From Aralia elata (Eukaryota; Streptophyta; Magnoliopsida; Apiales; Araliaceae), in the NCBI GenBank assembly GCA_034770075.1, contig CM068388.1, forward strand, positions 14,097,653 through 14,161,652: DNA of 64,000 nt. Reading direction: 5' to 3'. Made by a program: the position numbers and the translations under genes. Below, piece after piece: positions 45,691 to 58,150 of this stretch. The notes under the pieces are model-generated. The model saw only the letters and a list, made by a program, of their open reading frames with translations. It was not told where the DNA came from and made no database searches. Within the stretch, counting starts at the first letter, position 1, and each line of letters starts with the position of its first letter.

Positions 45691-47301
45691 AGAATGACAC
45701 AATAAAAATATTTATCTCAATAATCGGACCAATTTTCTCTTCATAAAATTAAATTAGTAAGTAGAAGAGAGCTTAGAAAGTTTTAAGAAAGTAGGCTAGA
45801 AAGAGAGAAAGCTTTTATTTACTCGGTGAATTGGTGAAATGAAAAGGAAGGGAAAGCCTTTTTATATAGAAATATTAAGACTTAGGGTATTTTGGTCCAA
45901 AATAAAATTAATTGGTGAGATTAAAGGGCTTTCAAAATGGAGGAGAAAGATCAATTTTGAGCAAGCCCACCTCCCATCCGTAGCTGCCAAGAAGGAAAGA
46001 GAAAGTGACTTTTTGTTTTTAAATTTTGAAAGTTTAGACCTTGGAAATTTTGATTACTTTCCTTTTTAATTTGGCACATGCCGAAACGACAATTTCCTTT
46101 AATTTTGCCCGGTTGAATGAGGAGAGAGTCTCTCCATTTGCTAGCAAAAAGTTCACCCATGTATGCTTGATTTGGCTTGGAAAGTGGCTTGGAAGTCTTT
46201 TGAGCCAAATAAAGATGGTCTAAGCCAAAGGTGACTTGAAAGCTTAAAATGACCAAACTAAATAAGGATGGTCTAAGCCAAGTACGAAATTTGGCTCGGA
46301 AAGTGGTTTAAAAAACTCACTTTTAGCTGATGTTAAAAATGGCTCAAATGGATTAATAAGTTTAAGTTTCCAAGTCATTTAAGAGATATAAGTAAAAACA
46401 AAAACTATGGAAATGATTCTAACTTAATATTTTTCTATACTAAAAACTAATTTGTTATCATCAAAATTAATATTAAAAATAGAGAACCAACATAATTTGT
46501 TATCATCAAAATTAATACTAAAAATAGAGAGCCAACACAAAAAGTAAGCCATTTGTATGCATGTATGTAGTGCATGGTGAAGAGTTACAAATGATATGCG
46601 TCTGTTTTTTACAACATACTTACTTTATATGCCCAAAAAAAAACATTTTATAATCAGGGTTAGAAATTTTAGCGCATAATAATGCAATACTGTTTAATGA
46701 AGAGATACTCATTTTATTACTTTACAATTAATTTAATCTCTTTTATAAATTCAACACTATCATCATTTTAATCATAATTTGTTGTATTTTATATCATAGG
46801 CCGATCACATATCACGAACTGAATCATATTATTTCTAGAATTAACTCTTGCCCTTCATGTACAATGTTCGTACGTCGGTACGTGCCTTGCCCATTGCACG
46901 ATTAATCAATCTACATTTGAATCATTGTATAAGCTTAAATGAATATTTACTCCACAATATGTCAAGTCATTTATTCAAGTTAGTTTCAACTAACGTAGGT
47001 ACTATATAGAAAAATTTAAGTTCGCTTATCATTTTTATTTTCATACATGTTTACAAAGTTATCCTATTATATCTTTGTCACTGATGAATTTTTGTTGCAT
47101 TTATTTTTTAGTCAAATAATATTACAAGACCCACAAATCTATATTTACAAATGAAATTTAAGTGCCAAGTCCATTGGCTTATCTAAAATATAGATCTTTT
47201 TGACATCTTCCGTCCACAAATTTTTAATTTCTAAACTCCCCACACAAAAATATCGTCCGCCATTTTGGGGACCAGTACCACCCTCCCTCCTCCCCTCTCT
47301 C
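45691..47301. other. gene-free region upstream of the pectate lyase gene
   Basis: No gene is supported; open frames at 45839-46256 have no recognisable content. A segment of about 46 bp (TTTGTTATCATCAAAATTAA and following) is directly repeated at about 46450 and 46496. Short repeats of GATGGTCTAAGCCAA occur at 46213 and 46267. Confidence 0.55.
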
Positions 47302-47313
47302 TATATATATAAA
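47302..47313 (+). promoter_or_regulatory. TATA box of the pectate lyase gene
   Basis: TATATATATAAA lies about 41 bp upstream of the first ATG (47354), preceded by a pyrimidine-rich CCCTCC/CTCT stretch. The short distance implies a very short 5' leader, or use of the second ATG at 47381. Confidence 0.6.
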
Positions 47314-47353
47314 CATACCAGCATCTCTAACCTTTAACCTCCAACTCTTAACT

Positions 47354-48038
47354 ATGACCTTTAACCTCCAACGCTTAACTATGGCCAACCCTTCCTCCCT
47401 CCTCGTTCTTTCATGCCTTTTGACCTTTAGTGTCTCCGCCTTGTCTATGAACGTCATAGACAGATGCTGGCGGTCTGACCCTAACTGGTCAAAAAATCGC
47501 CAAGCCCTAGCCAAATGTGCTGTTGGCTTTGGCAAAGGCGCAATAGGGGGAGAGAAGGGTAAAATATATGTCGTCACCAGCCCTGATGACGACGACAAAA
47601 ATCCGCAACCGGGCACACTCCGGTTCGGGGCAATGTCCCCTGAGCCTCTGTGGATCACGTTCGCAGGGGATATGCATATAACGCTCAAGTGCGTGATTCG
47701 AATAAGCTGCTTCAAGACCATAGATGGGAGAGGTGCAAAAGTTACCATTGGCAATGGGCCAGGCCTAGAAATTTCTCGTACTAACCATGTAATTATACAT
47801 GGGATAAGTTTTTGTGATACTAAGGATTCTGCTGGTGATGGGGATGCCATTAACATTATAACATCTACCAATATTTGGATTGATCATTGCTCTTTTTCTG
47901 GTGGTCCAGATGGCCTTATTGATGTTATTCTAAATTCAACTGATGTTACCATCTCTAACAACTTTTTCACTAAGCATAATAAGGTAACAAATTAAGTAAG
48001 AGCATACTCGTATTATCTATATATACACAAACACACAC

Positions 48039-48069
<31 letters not shown>

Positions 48070-48720
48070 ATATCTAATCATATACTCTTGCAGGTAATAT
48101 TGCTAGGGAACGATGATGATCACATTATCGACACAAATTTAAGAGCTACAGTGGTGTTCAATAATTTTGGCCCAGAATGTGGACAAAGGATGCCAAGGTG
48201 AGGAAGCTCATTCATTGCAATCATCATATAAAAATAATAATAATAATAATAATATAAAATAATAATAATAATAATAATATAAAATAAAAATATATTGCTA
48301 AATTATCAGGGGGTGCCGTTAATAAAAAAAAAATTTAATATCGTAACGCTTATTGATTAATATTTATGAAAATAGATGCACTTATGCAAATTTAGATAAA
48401 ATTTATGTAAAAACTAGACTAATTAATTATGCTGATTTATTGGCAAATTTTCAGAGTGAGGCAAGGCTATGCTCATGTTGCTAACAATAAGTACCAAAAT
48501 TGGCTAGTATATGCCATTGGTGGGAGTAGCAATGGAACTCTTTACAGTGAAGGAAATCATTTCACCGCCGGCCAAATTAAAGATGTAAGTATAGACATCC
48601 TCTCTCTATTTTAAAATTAGAGATACATTCTAACAAAAACGATTTTTAAGGAAAAAAATAATTTTTTAAATATATTATTAATTAATATTTGCTAAAATAA
48701 TAATAATAATAATAATAATA

Positions 48721-48753
<33 letters not shown>

Positions 48754-48869
48754 CATTCCAACTTCAACACATGAAACTATAGGAAATTCCCCTCAAACCT
48801 ATATAATATTTATCATAGTATTTTTATTACTCCGTGATACTCCCTCTATTTCATTGAATCAGTTCTTTT

Positions 48870-48923
<54 letters not shown>

Positions 48924-49378
48924 TACTTTTAAAAATGATAATATTTATCAGTTATTAGTAGTAGTAAGATAATGAAATTATGATGACAAACTTGTGAGCA
49001 TTGTGTCATTTTGTAGTACCATCAATAAAAAGATGACTATTTGATGGAACAAAAAAAGTTTACAACCGAGACTCTTTTTGTGGGACAAAAAGAATGCTAC
49101 TCTTCGTAATATGCTTTTTATTTATTTATTTATTTATTTATTTATTTGTGTTTATATGTTTATAGGTTACACACAAACAGAGTGATAGTTTGATAGATCA
49201 CTGGAAATCTGTGGGAGATCTTCTTGACAATGGAGCAGTTTTTAAAGAATGTGGAATAAGTCATCCTCCTAAGTATACTCCAGAGCAAGCCTTTAAAGTT
49301 GAGCCTGCACAAAATGTTGAACACTTGGTTGCTAATGCTGGAGCATTGACATGTAAAGTCGACGCAGCATGCTTGTAA
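47354..49378 (+). CDS. pectate lyase (polysaccharide lyase family 1), 4 exons, 358 residues
   Basis: Exons are 47354-47983, 48094-48197, 48455-48584 and 49166-49378; all introns are GT-AG and the frame is open throughout. The enzyme cleaves de-esterified pectin (polygalacturonate) by beta-elimination and is expected to be secreted. An N-terminal hydrophobic stretch after MANPSSLLVLSC fits a signal peptide. Family 1 features are visible: GFGKGAIGGEKGKIYVVTSP, GTLRFG, TIDGRGAKVTI, the calcium-binding region GDGDAI and WIDHCSFSGGPDGLIDV, and RMPRVRQGY, which holds the catalytic arginine region. The C-terminal part (DHWKSVGDLLDNGAVF, then ALTCKVDAACL) resembles the pollen Amb a 1-type subfamily. 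The length is near that family's norm (about 360-400). The start could also be Met-10 (ATG 47381). Introns carry microsatellites and a decayed Stowaway-like piece. This is the only apparently intact host gene in the window. Confidence 0.92.
48696..48752. repeat. (TAA)n(TTA)n microsatellite, self-complementary
   Basis: A run of AAT units passes directly into a run of ATT units in intron 3 of the pectate lyase gene, forming a perfect inverted repeat of about 28 bp per arm. Confidence 0.9.
48873..48920. repeat. (TA)n microsatellite in intron 3
   Basis: About 24 TA units, just after a TACTCCCTC sequence (48839) that looks like one end of a degraded Stowaway element; the other end is not clear. 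Confidence 0.9.
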
Positions 49379-50332
49379 CTTCTTGTTGAAAGAAATTGTT
49401 ATTTTTGGCAAAATAAAATAAAATTGCATTTTTTGCCAAAATCAAATAAAATTGTATTTTTTGCCTAAATCAAATAAAATTATTCCTATTACTTTGGCTA
49501 GATTATTCGTACCTGCATATTTACAATACAGACGTGGTGATCAATTGAACCTTTGATTAATTAATATCTCTTTTTTTGATTGACCTCCTAGTGTTAAATT
49601 TATTTTTCCCTATGAATACCAATTTAAATTTATTGTTTATGCTGGGTTTGTGTAAATTGTATTGGTTGTTTAGTTTGTTTAAGTTATTTGATTTATTATT
49701 TGTTTAATTTGCTCAATTAATTAACTAATTTAAATTGTTTATTATGTTTAATTAGTTTAATTTATATTTTGTTAATTTAATTTTCCAACTCAATTTCTCT
49801 CTCGTCAATATACCACATAAGTAACATCAGGAGCGGCCCCACACCGGGGATAGTGGGGGCCGCACCCCAGGGCTTTTTTGCGAAAAATCTCGATATATAT
49901 AGGTCTTTAATGTAATTTTTAAGAATAATAATTTTGTAAAATTATATGCCTCTTAATGTAGTATTTATTTAAGACTCTTTCTTTAATACGTTCAGCCTCG
50001 CTATGTTCTTTTGAGCCGACCCCCCTTACGTGTCTTAGAAATGCTCGCGTTATGTTTGGATCGAAAAAATAGAATTAATAAAATAATAGAATAGATAAAA
50101 GATTAAAATTATGAGTGAAATAATTTATTTCATTATTAGTTAGAATGAGTCATTTCATACTCTCCACCAAAGAATAAAATTCACAAATTTAATAGGAATG
50201 TGAATGATAAATTCATTTAATTCTAATAGAACAATCAAACACAATTTTTTTTCATTCAATGAGAATAAAATCATTCTATTTACCTTGATTCTTGCAATTC
50301 AAACGTAATATTTACCACAAGGATAAAGGCAA
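49379..50332. other. 3' flank of the pectate lyase gene and a hAT-like end fragment
   Basis: Possible polyadenylation signals (AAATAAAAT) occur at about 49410-49420 and again to 49480, including a short threefold repeat of the type AAAATTGCATTTTTTGCC. At 49828 a GC-rich palindromic piece starting CAGGAGCGGCCCC looks like one end of a hAT element, without a matching right end. The rest is AT-rich and gene-free. Confidence 0.5.
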
Positions 50333-53300
50333 CACTAGTTTTTAAGACGGAAGATAAAACTGTCTTTAAAACTATTATTTGAGACAGTTTCAGTTTATGT
50401 CTTAAACAAACAAGGTATTTAATACAGTTTTAACCAAACTATCTTAAATAGTTAAGCATCAGAGACGGTAGAGCAAAAATCGTCCTAAATAATTATTTAT
50501 TGGAGACAGTTAATGTTGGACAATCTTAAATACATGTATTATTAAAAATAATTTTATTTTTTTATTATGAATTAAGTATTTAAAATTCTCTTAATTCTAT
50601 AAAAAGAGTTTCATTTATAAAATTTATGAATATTAAGAATGTATTTTTATTTTATGTATACTCTTAAAAATAGTAAATTGTTATATAGTCTAATAGTGTG
50701 CATGATATGATAAAAATTATTACGACAAACTTTAGTTTATTGTATACGCTAGTTTAATCGTATCATTTGATACTATTTTACCAACAAAAAAAAAGTGATA
50801 TACGATATTTAGAACAAGAAAAACTATTTTTAGGAAACAAATTGATAAATGATCTTTTTGTGAAACAGAAAAAATAACTGAAGCATTTAAAATCAGACAT
50901 GATTTTAAATAAAAAAAGTTTCATTTATAATATTTTTTTTAAAAAGAATTTTGTTGATAATAAAATAAAATAATATGATATATTCAAGTTTATTACTATA
51001 ATTTCATTATCTTTTCGTTATAATTTAACTAATACTTTTCCGCGCCTCTCTCTATTCAACACAGATCTGCGCGGCTCTCTGTATATTGGGGATTCCCTCA
51101 ACCTCAACTCCGACTCCTCTGCGAAACATTTTCGGCAGCCCAATATCCAGATTAGTGGCGCATCTAAGCGATTGAGTTTCAACTCACTCTCTCTCTCTCC
51201 AAACCATTTTAAGAATGACTTTATCCGGTGTTCTAAAAAGCCTCGCCTAGGCCCCGCCCCCGCCTAGACGCTAGGCCCCACCTAGGCGCTAGGTCTCCGG
51301 CGCCGCGCCTAGGCAAAAAAATCTCCTCGGCTGTCTAAGTGGGGCCTAGGTCGCTCCGGTCTGCCTAAGCAGGGCCTAGGCCGCCTAGGTGGCGCTTAAG
51401 CGGGGCTTAGGCGGGGCCTAGGCGAGGCAAGGCGGACAAAAAAAAAATTTTGTCTGATAATGACACGAAGAAAGAGGGAGATGAGGAATGCGAGTCCGAT
51501 GGGAACATTATCTTGGAGAGATATGGAAAAAAAGAGTTACAGATATAGAGGGATACAGAGATGATGACTATTAGTTTATATTTTTTATTATTTGTTTGTG
51601 CTTGAACTTTGAACAATTGCATGTTTGTGTTTGAACTTTGACATTGACAATATGGATATGTGTTTGAATTTTAAGAAAATGCCTTTATTATCTTTATTAT
51701 AGATTGTTTTGTTTTATATTATTGTTTTGTTTAGATAAATATAAGATAAAATATTAAAATTGGCTTAAAATAAAAAATCCTGCCCCGCCTAGGCCCCCGG
51801 CCGCCCGCCTAGCGCCTTTTAGAACCTTGACTTTATCAATCTGTAATTTCAGGTAATGATTTCGAACATGAGTTACTTTTCAATCTGCAATTTCAAATTT
51901 CTGGTGATGATTTTTCCTAATTAATCTCCTGATATTTTCGGCCAAAAATATTATTACATTGTTGATATTTTTGTACGAGTATATGCTTGTATCTGAACAG
52001 AACCCTAACAGTGTCCTTCATCCTGCTGAATTAGCTCTCTATCTTGTTTGAGTCCTAGATTCGTTTTTTTTTTCAATCTGTCTTTAATCGCGCAAAGAAT
52101 ATTGAACTTTTTGGGCATTCAGTTTCCGGGTAGGATTAACATTTTGGAATTTATAATCTCTCTTCAAGAGCTGATGAGTTTACTGCATTTTACTTATATG
52201 CGCTGTTAATATTGGAATGAAATTGCAACCTAGGTGTTTGTGGAATTTATAACGTAACGTAATATTTTTTCTTATTCGAATTTCTGGTTCTTAATTATTA
52301 AAACTGATTTTGTGGACTTAGATTCAGCACATATCAAAATGTTTATCATGCTAAGCAATTAATGCTTTCAATTGCAGTGTTTGGATGTTATTAGTTTACT
52401 AGTTTCTTATTTTTTTATGAAAACTGGGGGTACTTGGATTCCTGTTAATGTTCAATTAGTTGTTTTATTGGGACCTCATACAGTAGTTTAAAAAGTGTAC
52501 TTGATTCTTGTAAAAATGAAAATGACAACATTCAAAATGATAATGTTAGCTTGGGGGCTGATTATTTTAGGCTTTCATGCATGTTCTTAAGTTTAGCATA
52601 ATTATAGAAACTCTTAGCCTTCTCTCAGTAGTGGCAGTTTTACCAGCAGATTTGGCCAAGCTAGAAGGTTTTATGACATTTTGGGTTGAGTTCCTTTCTA
52701 ATTTTGTAAACAGCCCATGAAGTTCCTTTGGTTGTTTTTGTTTGTTTCAAGTTGGTTGGACTTAATGGACACGTCCAATATTTATGTTTCAAGATTATGC
52801 TAAGTCAGGATATCACATTTGGATCTTTGTTTCTGTGCTAGCCACATATTTATCAACACCATATTGTAGTGCAGTGTTAGAGTACTTGTGTGTGTTTTGA
52901 CATCAATAATCAACATAAGTTTTACTTGTAGTTTTCTTTCTTTGTGATGTATACTTCCTTTGTGTTACCATTCGAAGTGGCTATATGTGGAGGACGTGGC
53001 ATACGTATAAGATGATTAATGATATTTGTTTACAGGTGATATCATACTTTCTATTTACATAAAAATGAGCAAAAGTAAGATGATTAATGATATTTGTTTT
53101 CTAAGTGTTTTTGTTTGATTCACTTAATAATACTTGGCTTTTTCTTATGGGCCTTTTCTTTTGTTGTTCTGTTGATTTGTGTGAGATTGATAGATTTCTT
53201 AGAGTAGTGTTTAGCTGGTGAATCAGTTAGCCTTGCCTTAGCCAGTTTGTTATGAACTGGGAAGCTGTTCTCAAACTCCTAAATTGGGGAGGAAGAAAGA

Positions 53301-54973
53301 AGATATTTGACAAATTTTGTGTTTATAACTTTATATTATCATGATATTCCACTTTGCGTAGGATACGGTTCTTGACTACTTGAGCTTTACTGTTTTCAAT
53401 TTTTGATTTTCAGGGTCTTCTTCCAAGATCAACAGTACATCCCGTGAAGGTTAGTGCATGAACTTGAAGCATTTGGACTTGAGTATACTAGTTATTGACT
53501 TATTGTATTCATAATGATATTTTGTTGCTTACAATGGCAATCTTGGTATACACAACACATTCTTTTCTCACATTATCTTAACAAGTTTTACGCCTCACCC
53601 TTAGCTAGATATATCATATATTATGTCTGAAGGGGGCCAGAGTATAAATGTGCAAACACGTCAAGATATATTGTTGTTGTTGTTGTTCATTTCCCCTTTC
53701 TTCCCCAATCTGAATATGTTTTATTTTTCTGAAAAATTACAGGACAAGTTTCATTATGTAGTTAAGTAAAGTTTTGACTCCAGAACCACTTTAATACTTT
53801 AGTTTTCAGAGGCATTCATATGTTCCAAAAGCATAACTTTTCTCACATTAAAATGCAGAGAGTCTAACTTGAGGATTGTAAACAAAATGTGTTGTAGGCC
53901 TTAGGCTTCTAGGTGCTACTCTATGCTGCTCTTTATTTGTTATTTTATTAGGTATTAGAGTCCCTAGAATATTAAGGCTTTTAGTATTTGAAGTTAAAGT
54001 AGCATTCTGGAATGATCAAAAGTTTTTTACAAATGCTACTGAGTCCTTAAATGCATTCAGTGTTCATCTGGATTTTGTGTACAACCTTGAGTTTCTTTGT
54101 ATAGTGGGAAGGGGGCATGGACACATGAATTTCTTTGTATAGTGGATATCCATTTTTATTGATTACCAATTTGAACTTAATTTTGAAAAATACTTTAGAC
54201 ACACACATATGCATTGTAAGCATATATTTATATAAAAATGCTTGAATTTACTTGTTTCATATAAGTTAATTCAACTTCCTCTTTTTTTCTTCTCTTTTTT
54301 TCCCCTTTAAACATTGCAGGTAGCAGCATCAAACTGGTGGTGAAGTGTCAAATTCTTGGGAAATACTGTTTTTTTTTAAGTTAGATGTAATAATTAGTCT
54401 AGTAGAAAATACTTTTTATTGAAATATTGTTACTTTGTAATTTTGGTTGATTAATTCTATTATAATTTTTATCATGTTGTTGATTTGCTTCTTTTTTTTT
54501 TGATTTGTCATTGGTGTTATTTTTGGTATGTGTGTATGAACAGGTAGATCATATATCTAAATACATTAATAGTATCCATATTGTGGAATAGCGACGATTC
54601 TATATGTCGCAATAGATAAAGATAATGGAGGGAATTTGATTACAATTAATGTCAACAAGTATTGGTGACAGTTGTGACCGTCGCTGTAGACTGTTCTCGC
54701 GCTAAAAAAGATGTCAATTAGTATATAGACCACACACAAAAAAACCTGTCGCGAATGGTGCTATATAAGACCACAGCCTTTAGCGACGGTTTGGTAAAAA
54801 CCAACTCAAGAACTATTAGAGACAGTTTAAAACCGTCGCTAAAAACAAAAAGACCCTCACAAAGATGACAGCATGAAACCGTCGCAGAACCGTCACAAAT
54901 ACTTTAGGCGACGGTTTTTACCTTATTAGAGACGATTTTTCCAGTGTCTCGAAAAACCCTTTTTTTGGTAGTG
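50333..54973. mobile_element. probable CACTA element 4, 4.6 kb
   Basis: The left end reads CACTAGTTTTTAAGACGG and the right end, reverse complemented, reads CACTACCAAAAAAAGGG. GAGACAGTT and GACGGTTT-type motifs are repeated near both ends (50370-50520 and 54590-54960). The flanking trinucleotides CAA and ATT do not match, so the pairing of these ends is not proven. The interior includes a CT-rich, leader-like segment (51040-51225) ahead of an ATG, long T-rich intron-like DNA (51840-54300) and short exon-like pieces with GT-AG borders (53414-53449, 54321-54345). I recognise no protein. A 604-bp hAT MITE is nested at 51226. Confidence 0.5.
51226..51829. mobile_element. hAT MITE, 604 bp, ACTTTATC target duplication
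   Basis: Perfect 8-bp duplications ACTTTATC lie at 51218-51225 and 51830-51837. The left end is CGGTGTTCTAAAAAGCC and the right end reverse complemented is CAAGGTTCTAAAAGGCG. Both subterminal regions are GC-rich and full of the palindrome GCCTAGGC and its variants, while the centre is AT-rich. It is inserted in a CT-rich, leader-like segment just after an ATG. Confidence 0.92.
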
Positions 54974-55007
54974 ATTATGGCCTTATGTATATATATTACT
55001 CCTTTAC

Positions 55008-55138
55008 GATCTCAAAATTGGATATCTATTTTGACTTTTTAAGTCATCTTATGGAATTTTATTACTCCTCTACAATTTCAAAATTAGATATCTATTTTGA
55101 CTTTTTAAGTCATCTTATGGAATTTCAAAATTCACAAT
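55008..55138. repeat. tandem duplication of a ~66-bp unit
   Basis: The segment TTACTCCTTTACGATCTCAA and following, through GTCATCTTATGGAATTT, is repeated immediately downstream (TTACTCCTCTACAATTTCAA and following) with few changes. Confidence 0.85.
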
Positions 55139-55219
55139 TAGTACAATATTAATCAATTTTTGAAAATAATAAATACAGCAACTAGTAATATTATTACTTT
55201 TTAATTACTTTATAATATA

Positions 55220-55477
55220 TTCCTTCCGTCCCAAATTAATTGCATTTCTAGGACTTTTTAAAGTCAAATTGACTATTTTTAAAACTAATCTTTTTACTAT
55301 TTTTGCTAACATATAGGTGAAGATATTATAACCAAAAGAAAGTATATACAATTTATTACTAATTTCAATTTTTATAATTTTAGAAATATATTTATATATG
55401 CTTAATTATTAATTTTAAAAATAGTCAATTTGACTTAAAAAAGTCCTAGAAAAGCAATTAATTTGGGACGGAGGGAG
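55220..55477. mobile_element. Stowaway (Tc1/mariner) MITE, 258 bp, copy 2
   Basis: The ends are TTCCTTCCGTCCC and GGGACGGAGGGAG with TA on both flanks. It is the same length as the copy at 41834-42091 and almost identical across the central 200 bp. Confidence 0.95.
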
Positions 55478-55955
55478 TAATAGTTATTGTTGTTTGTAAT
55501 CAACTTAGGTAAATTTATATAAATTTTGAATTTATTTTATAAGTTAATTTTCAAAACTAAATTTTAGCTCTAATTTTAAGACGGAGAGAATATTTAATAC
55601 ATTTAGCCTCGACATTGGAGATATTGAATGCTAGCTTATATATATGTTAATTCTTCAGAGTTTATACTTCACAACGACACTTTGCTTCAGTTATTAATTA
55701 ATATTTATAATTTAATAACTAATACGATATCTTAAATATTTTTGTTCATGCATGGATAGGTTTGTTTATTCTCATGCCATTTTCATAGTTATTCTTATTA
55801 TTTGTTTCAAAAACTTATGACTTGCCCTCACAATTGAAAATTTATGGTGACACCACTGGGTGCCACGTAGATTGCTATTAATATTTTAACAAAATAGATG
55901 GGTATTTAAATTTTTTGTAAAAATATTGCCGTTTAATGAGTTGATTGGAAAAAAA

Positions 55956-58150
55956 AGTCAGTTGAGTGATATAAATATAAATTAGGATTCAGTTCAATGG
56001 GAAAAAAATAATTTAACACAAATAAAATACAATAATATTTTGGTGACAAAGGAATAAATAAAAAACATGATACAAAATAATGTGGATTGATTATTGGTTA
56101 TTGGACTCACGCATGTGTGGTGGAACATCCACTAATTATAATTCGACACATTGTTTTGTATCTAATTTTTTGTAATCATCTTTTGTCACCGTAATATTTG
56201 TAATTAAATTGTAAAATTAATGACATGCCTTAGCAAAAGTCTTTGAAAAGTTGGTTTTGTGGCACGGAGCAAATTAATAATTTTTTTTATTTCATTCAAT
56301 GCCACTAACTATTAAAAAAAAGAGAGAAGAAGTTAGTTCAATGATGTAAATGTAAATTGGGGTTCAATTTAATGGGCAAAAAATAATTTAACCAAAAGAA
56401 AATACAATAATATTTTGGTGATAAAGGAATAAATACAAAAAGATGTAGATGGTGATTATTGGTTATAACTATTAGGCACACGTATGTCTGGTGAAACATC
56501 TACTAATTATAATTCGACACATCATTTTATATCTAATTTTTTGTTGTCATCTTTTGTCACTGTAGTATTTGTGATTAATTTCTAAAATTAATGGCATGTC
56601 TTAGCAAAATTCTTTAAAAAGTTGATTTTGTGGCACTGAGCAAATTAACAATCTTTTTTATTTCATTCAATACCTTTAATTGGAAAATAAAAAGTCAATT
56701 TAGTGATATAAATGTAAATTGAGGTTCAGTTCAATAGGCAAAAAATAATTTAACACAAATGAAATACAATAATATTTTGGTGACAAATGAATAAATACAA
56801 AAATATGATACAAAATGATGTGGATGGTGGTTATTGGTTATAACCATTGGATCCACGCATATCTGGTGGAACATCTACTAATTATAATTAGACACATCAT
56901 TTTGTATCTAGTTTTTATAACCATCTTTTATCACCGTAACATTTGTGATTAATTTCTAAAATTAATGGCATGTCTTAGCGAAAGTCTTTGAAAAGTTGGT
57001 TTTGTGGCACTGAGCAAATTAATAATCTTTTTTTATTTCATTCAATGCCACTAGCTGGAAAAAAAGAAGTCAATTTATTGATGTAAATATAAATTGGGGT
57101 TCAGTTCAATGGGCAAAAAATAATTTAACCCAAATGAAATACAATAATATTGTGGTGACAAAGGAATAAATACAAAAATGATGTGGATGGTGGTTATTGG
57201 TCATAATTATTAGACTCACGCATGTCTGGTAGAACATCCACTTTATATAATTCACACATCATTTTGTATCTATTTTTTTGTAATTATCTTTTGTCATCGT
57301 AGCATTTGTGATTAATTTCTAAAATTAATGGCATGTCTTAACCAAAGTCTTTGAAAAGTTGATTTTGTGGCACTGAGCAAATTAACAATCTTTTTTATTT
57401 TATTCAATGCCACTAAAAAAAAGTCAGTTCAGTGATGTAAATTGGGGTTTAGTTCAATGGGCAAAAAATAATTTAATCCAAATGAAATACAGTAATATTT
57501 TGGTGACAAATGAATAAATACAAGAGGATGATACAAAATGATGTGGATGGTAGTTATTAGTTATAACTATTAGACTCATGTATGTCTGGTGGAACATCCA
57601 TTATATATTATTCGACACATCATTTTGTATCTAATTTTTTGTAATCATCTTTTGTCACCGTATCATTTGTGATTAATTTCTAAAATTAATGGTATGTCTT
57701 AACCAAAGTCTTTGAAAAGTTGGTTTTGTAGCACTAAGCAAATTAACAATCTTTTTTATTTCATTTAATGCCACTAACTAGAAAAAAAAAAGTCAGTTCA
57801 GTGATATAAATATAAATTGGGTTCAGTTTAGTGGGAAAAAAATAATTTAACCCAAATGAAATATAATAATATTTTGGTGATCAAGGAATAAATACAAAAA
57901 GATTATACAAAATGATGTGGATGGTGGTTATTGGTTATAATCATTGGACTCACCTATGTCTACTGGAACATCCATTAATTATAATTCGACTCATCATTTT
58001 GTATCTAGTTTTTTGTAATTGTCTTTTGTCAACGTAGTATTTGTGATTAATTTATAAAATTAATGGCATGTCTTAGTAAAAATCTTTGAAAAGTTGGTTC
58101 TGTGACACCGAGCAAATTAACAATCTTTTTTTATTTCATTTAATGCCACC
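55956..58150. repeat. tandem array of six ~365-bp foldback units
   Basis: Units start at about 55956, 56333, 56692, 57068, 57422 and 57791, so the period varies between 354 and 377 bp. Each unit contains the landmarks GGTTCAGTTCAATGGG, TATTTTGGTGACAAA, GATACAAAATGATGTG, CACATCATTTTGTATC and CTTTTGTCACC. The last two are the inverse of earlier ones, so each unit can fold over about 230 bp. No coding frame is present. The array ends about 25 bp before the second Athila LTR. Confidence 0.93.
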
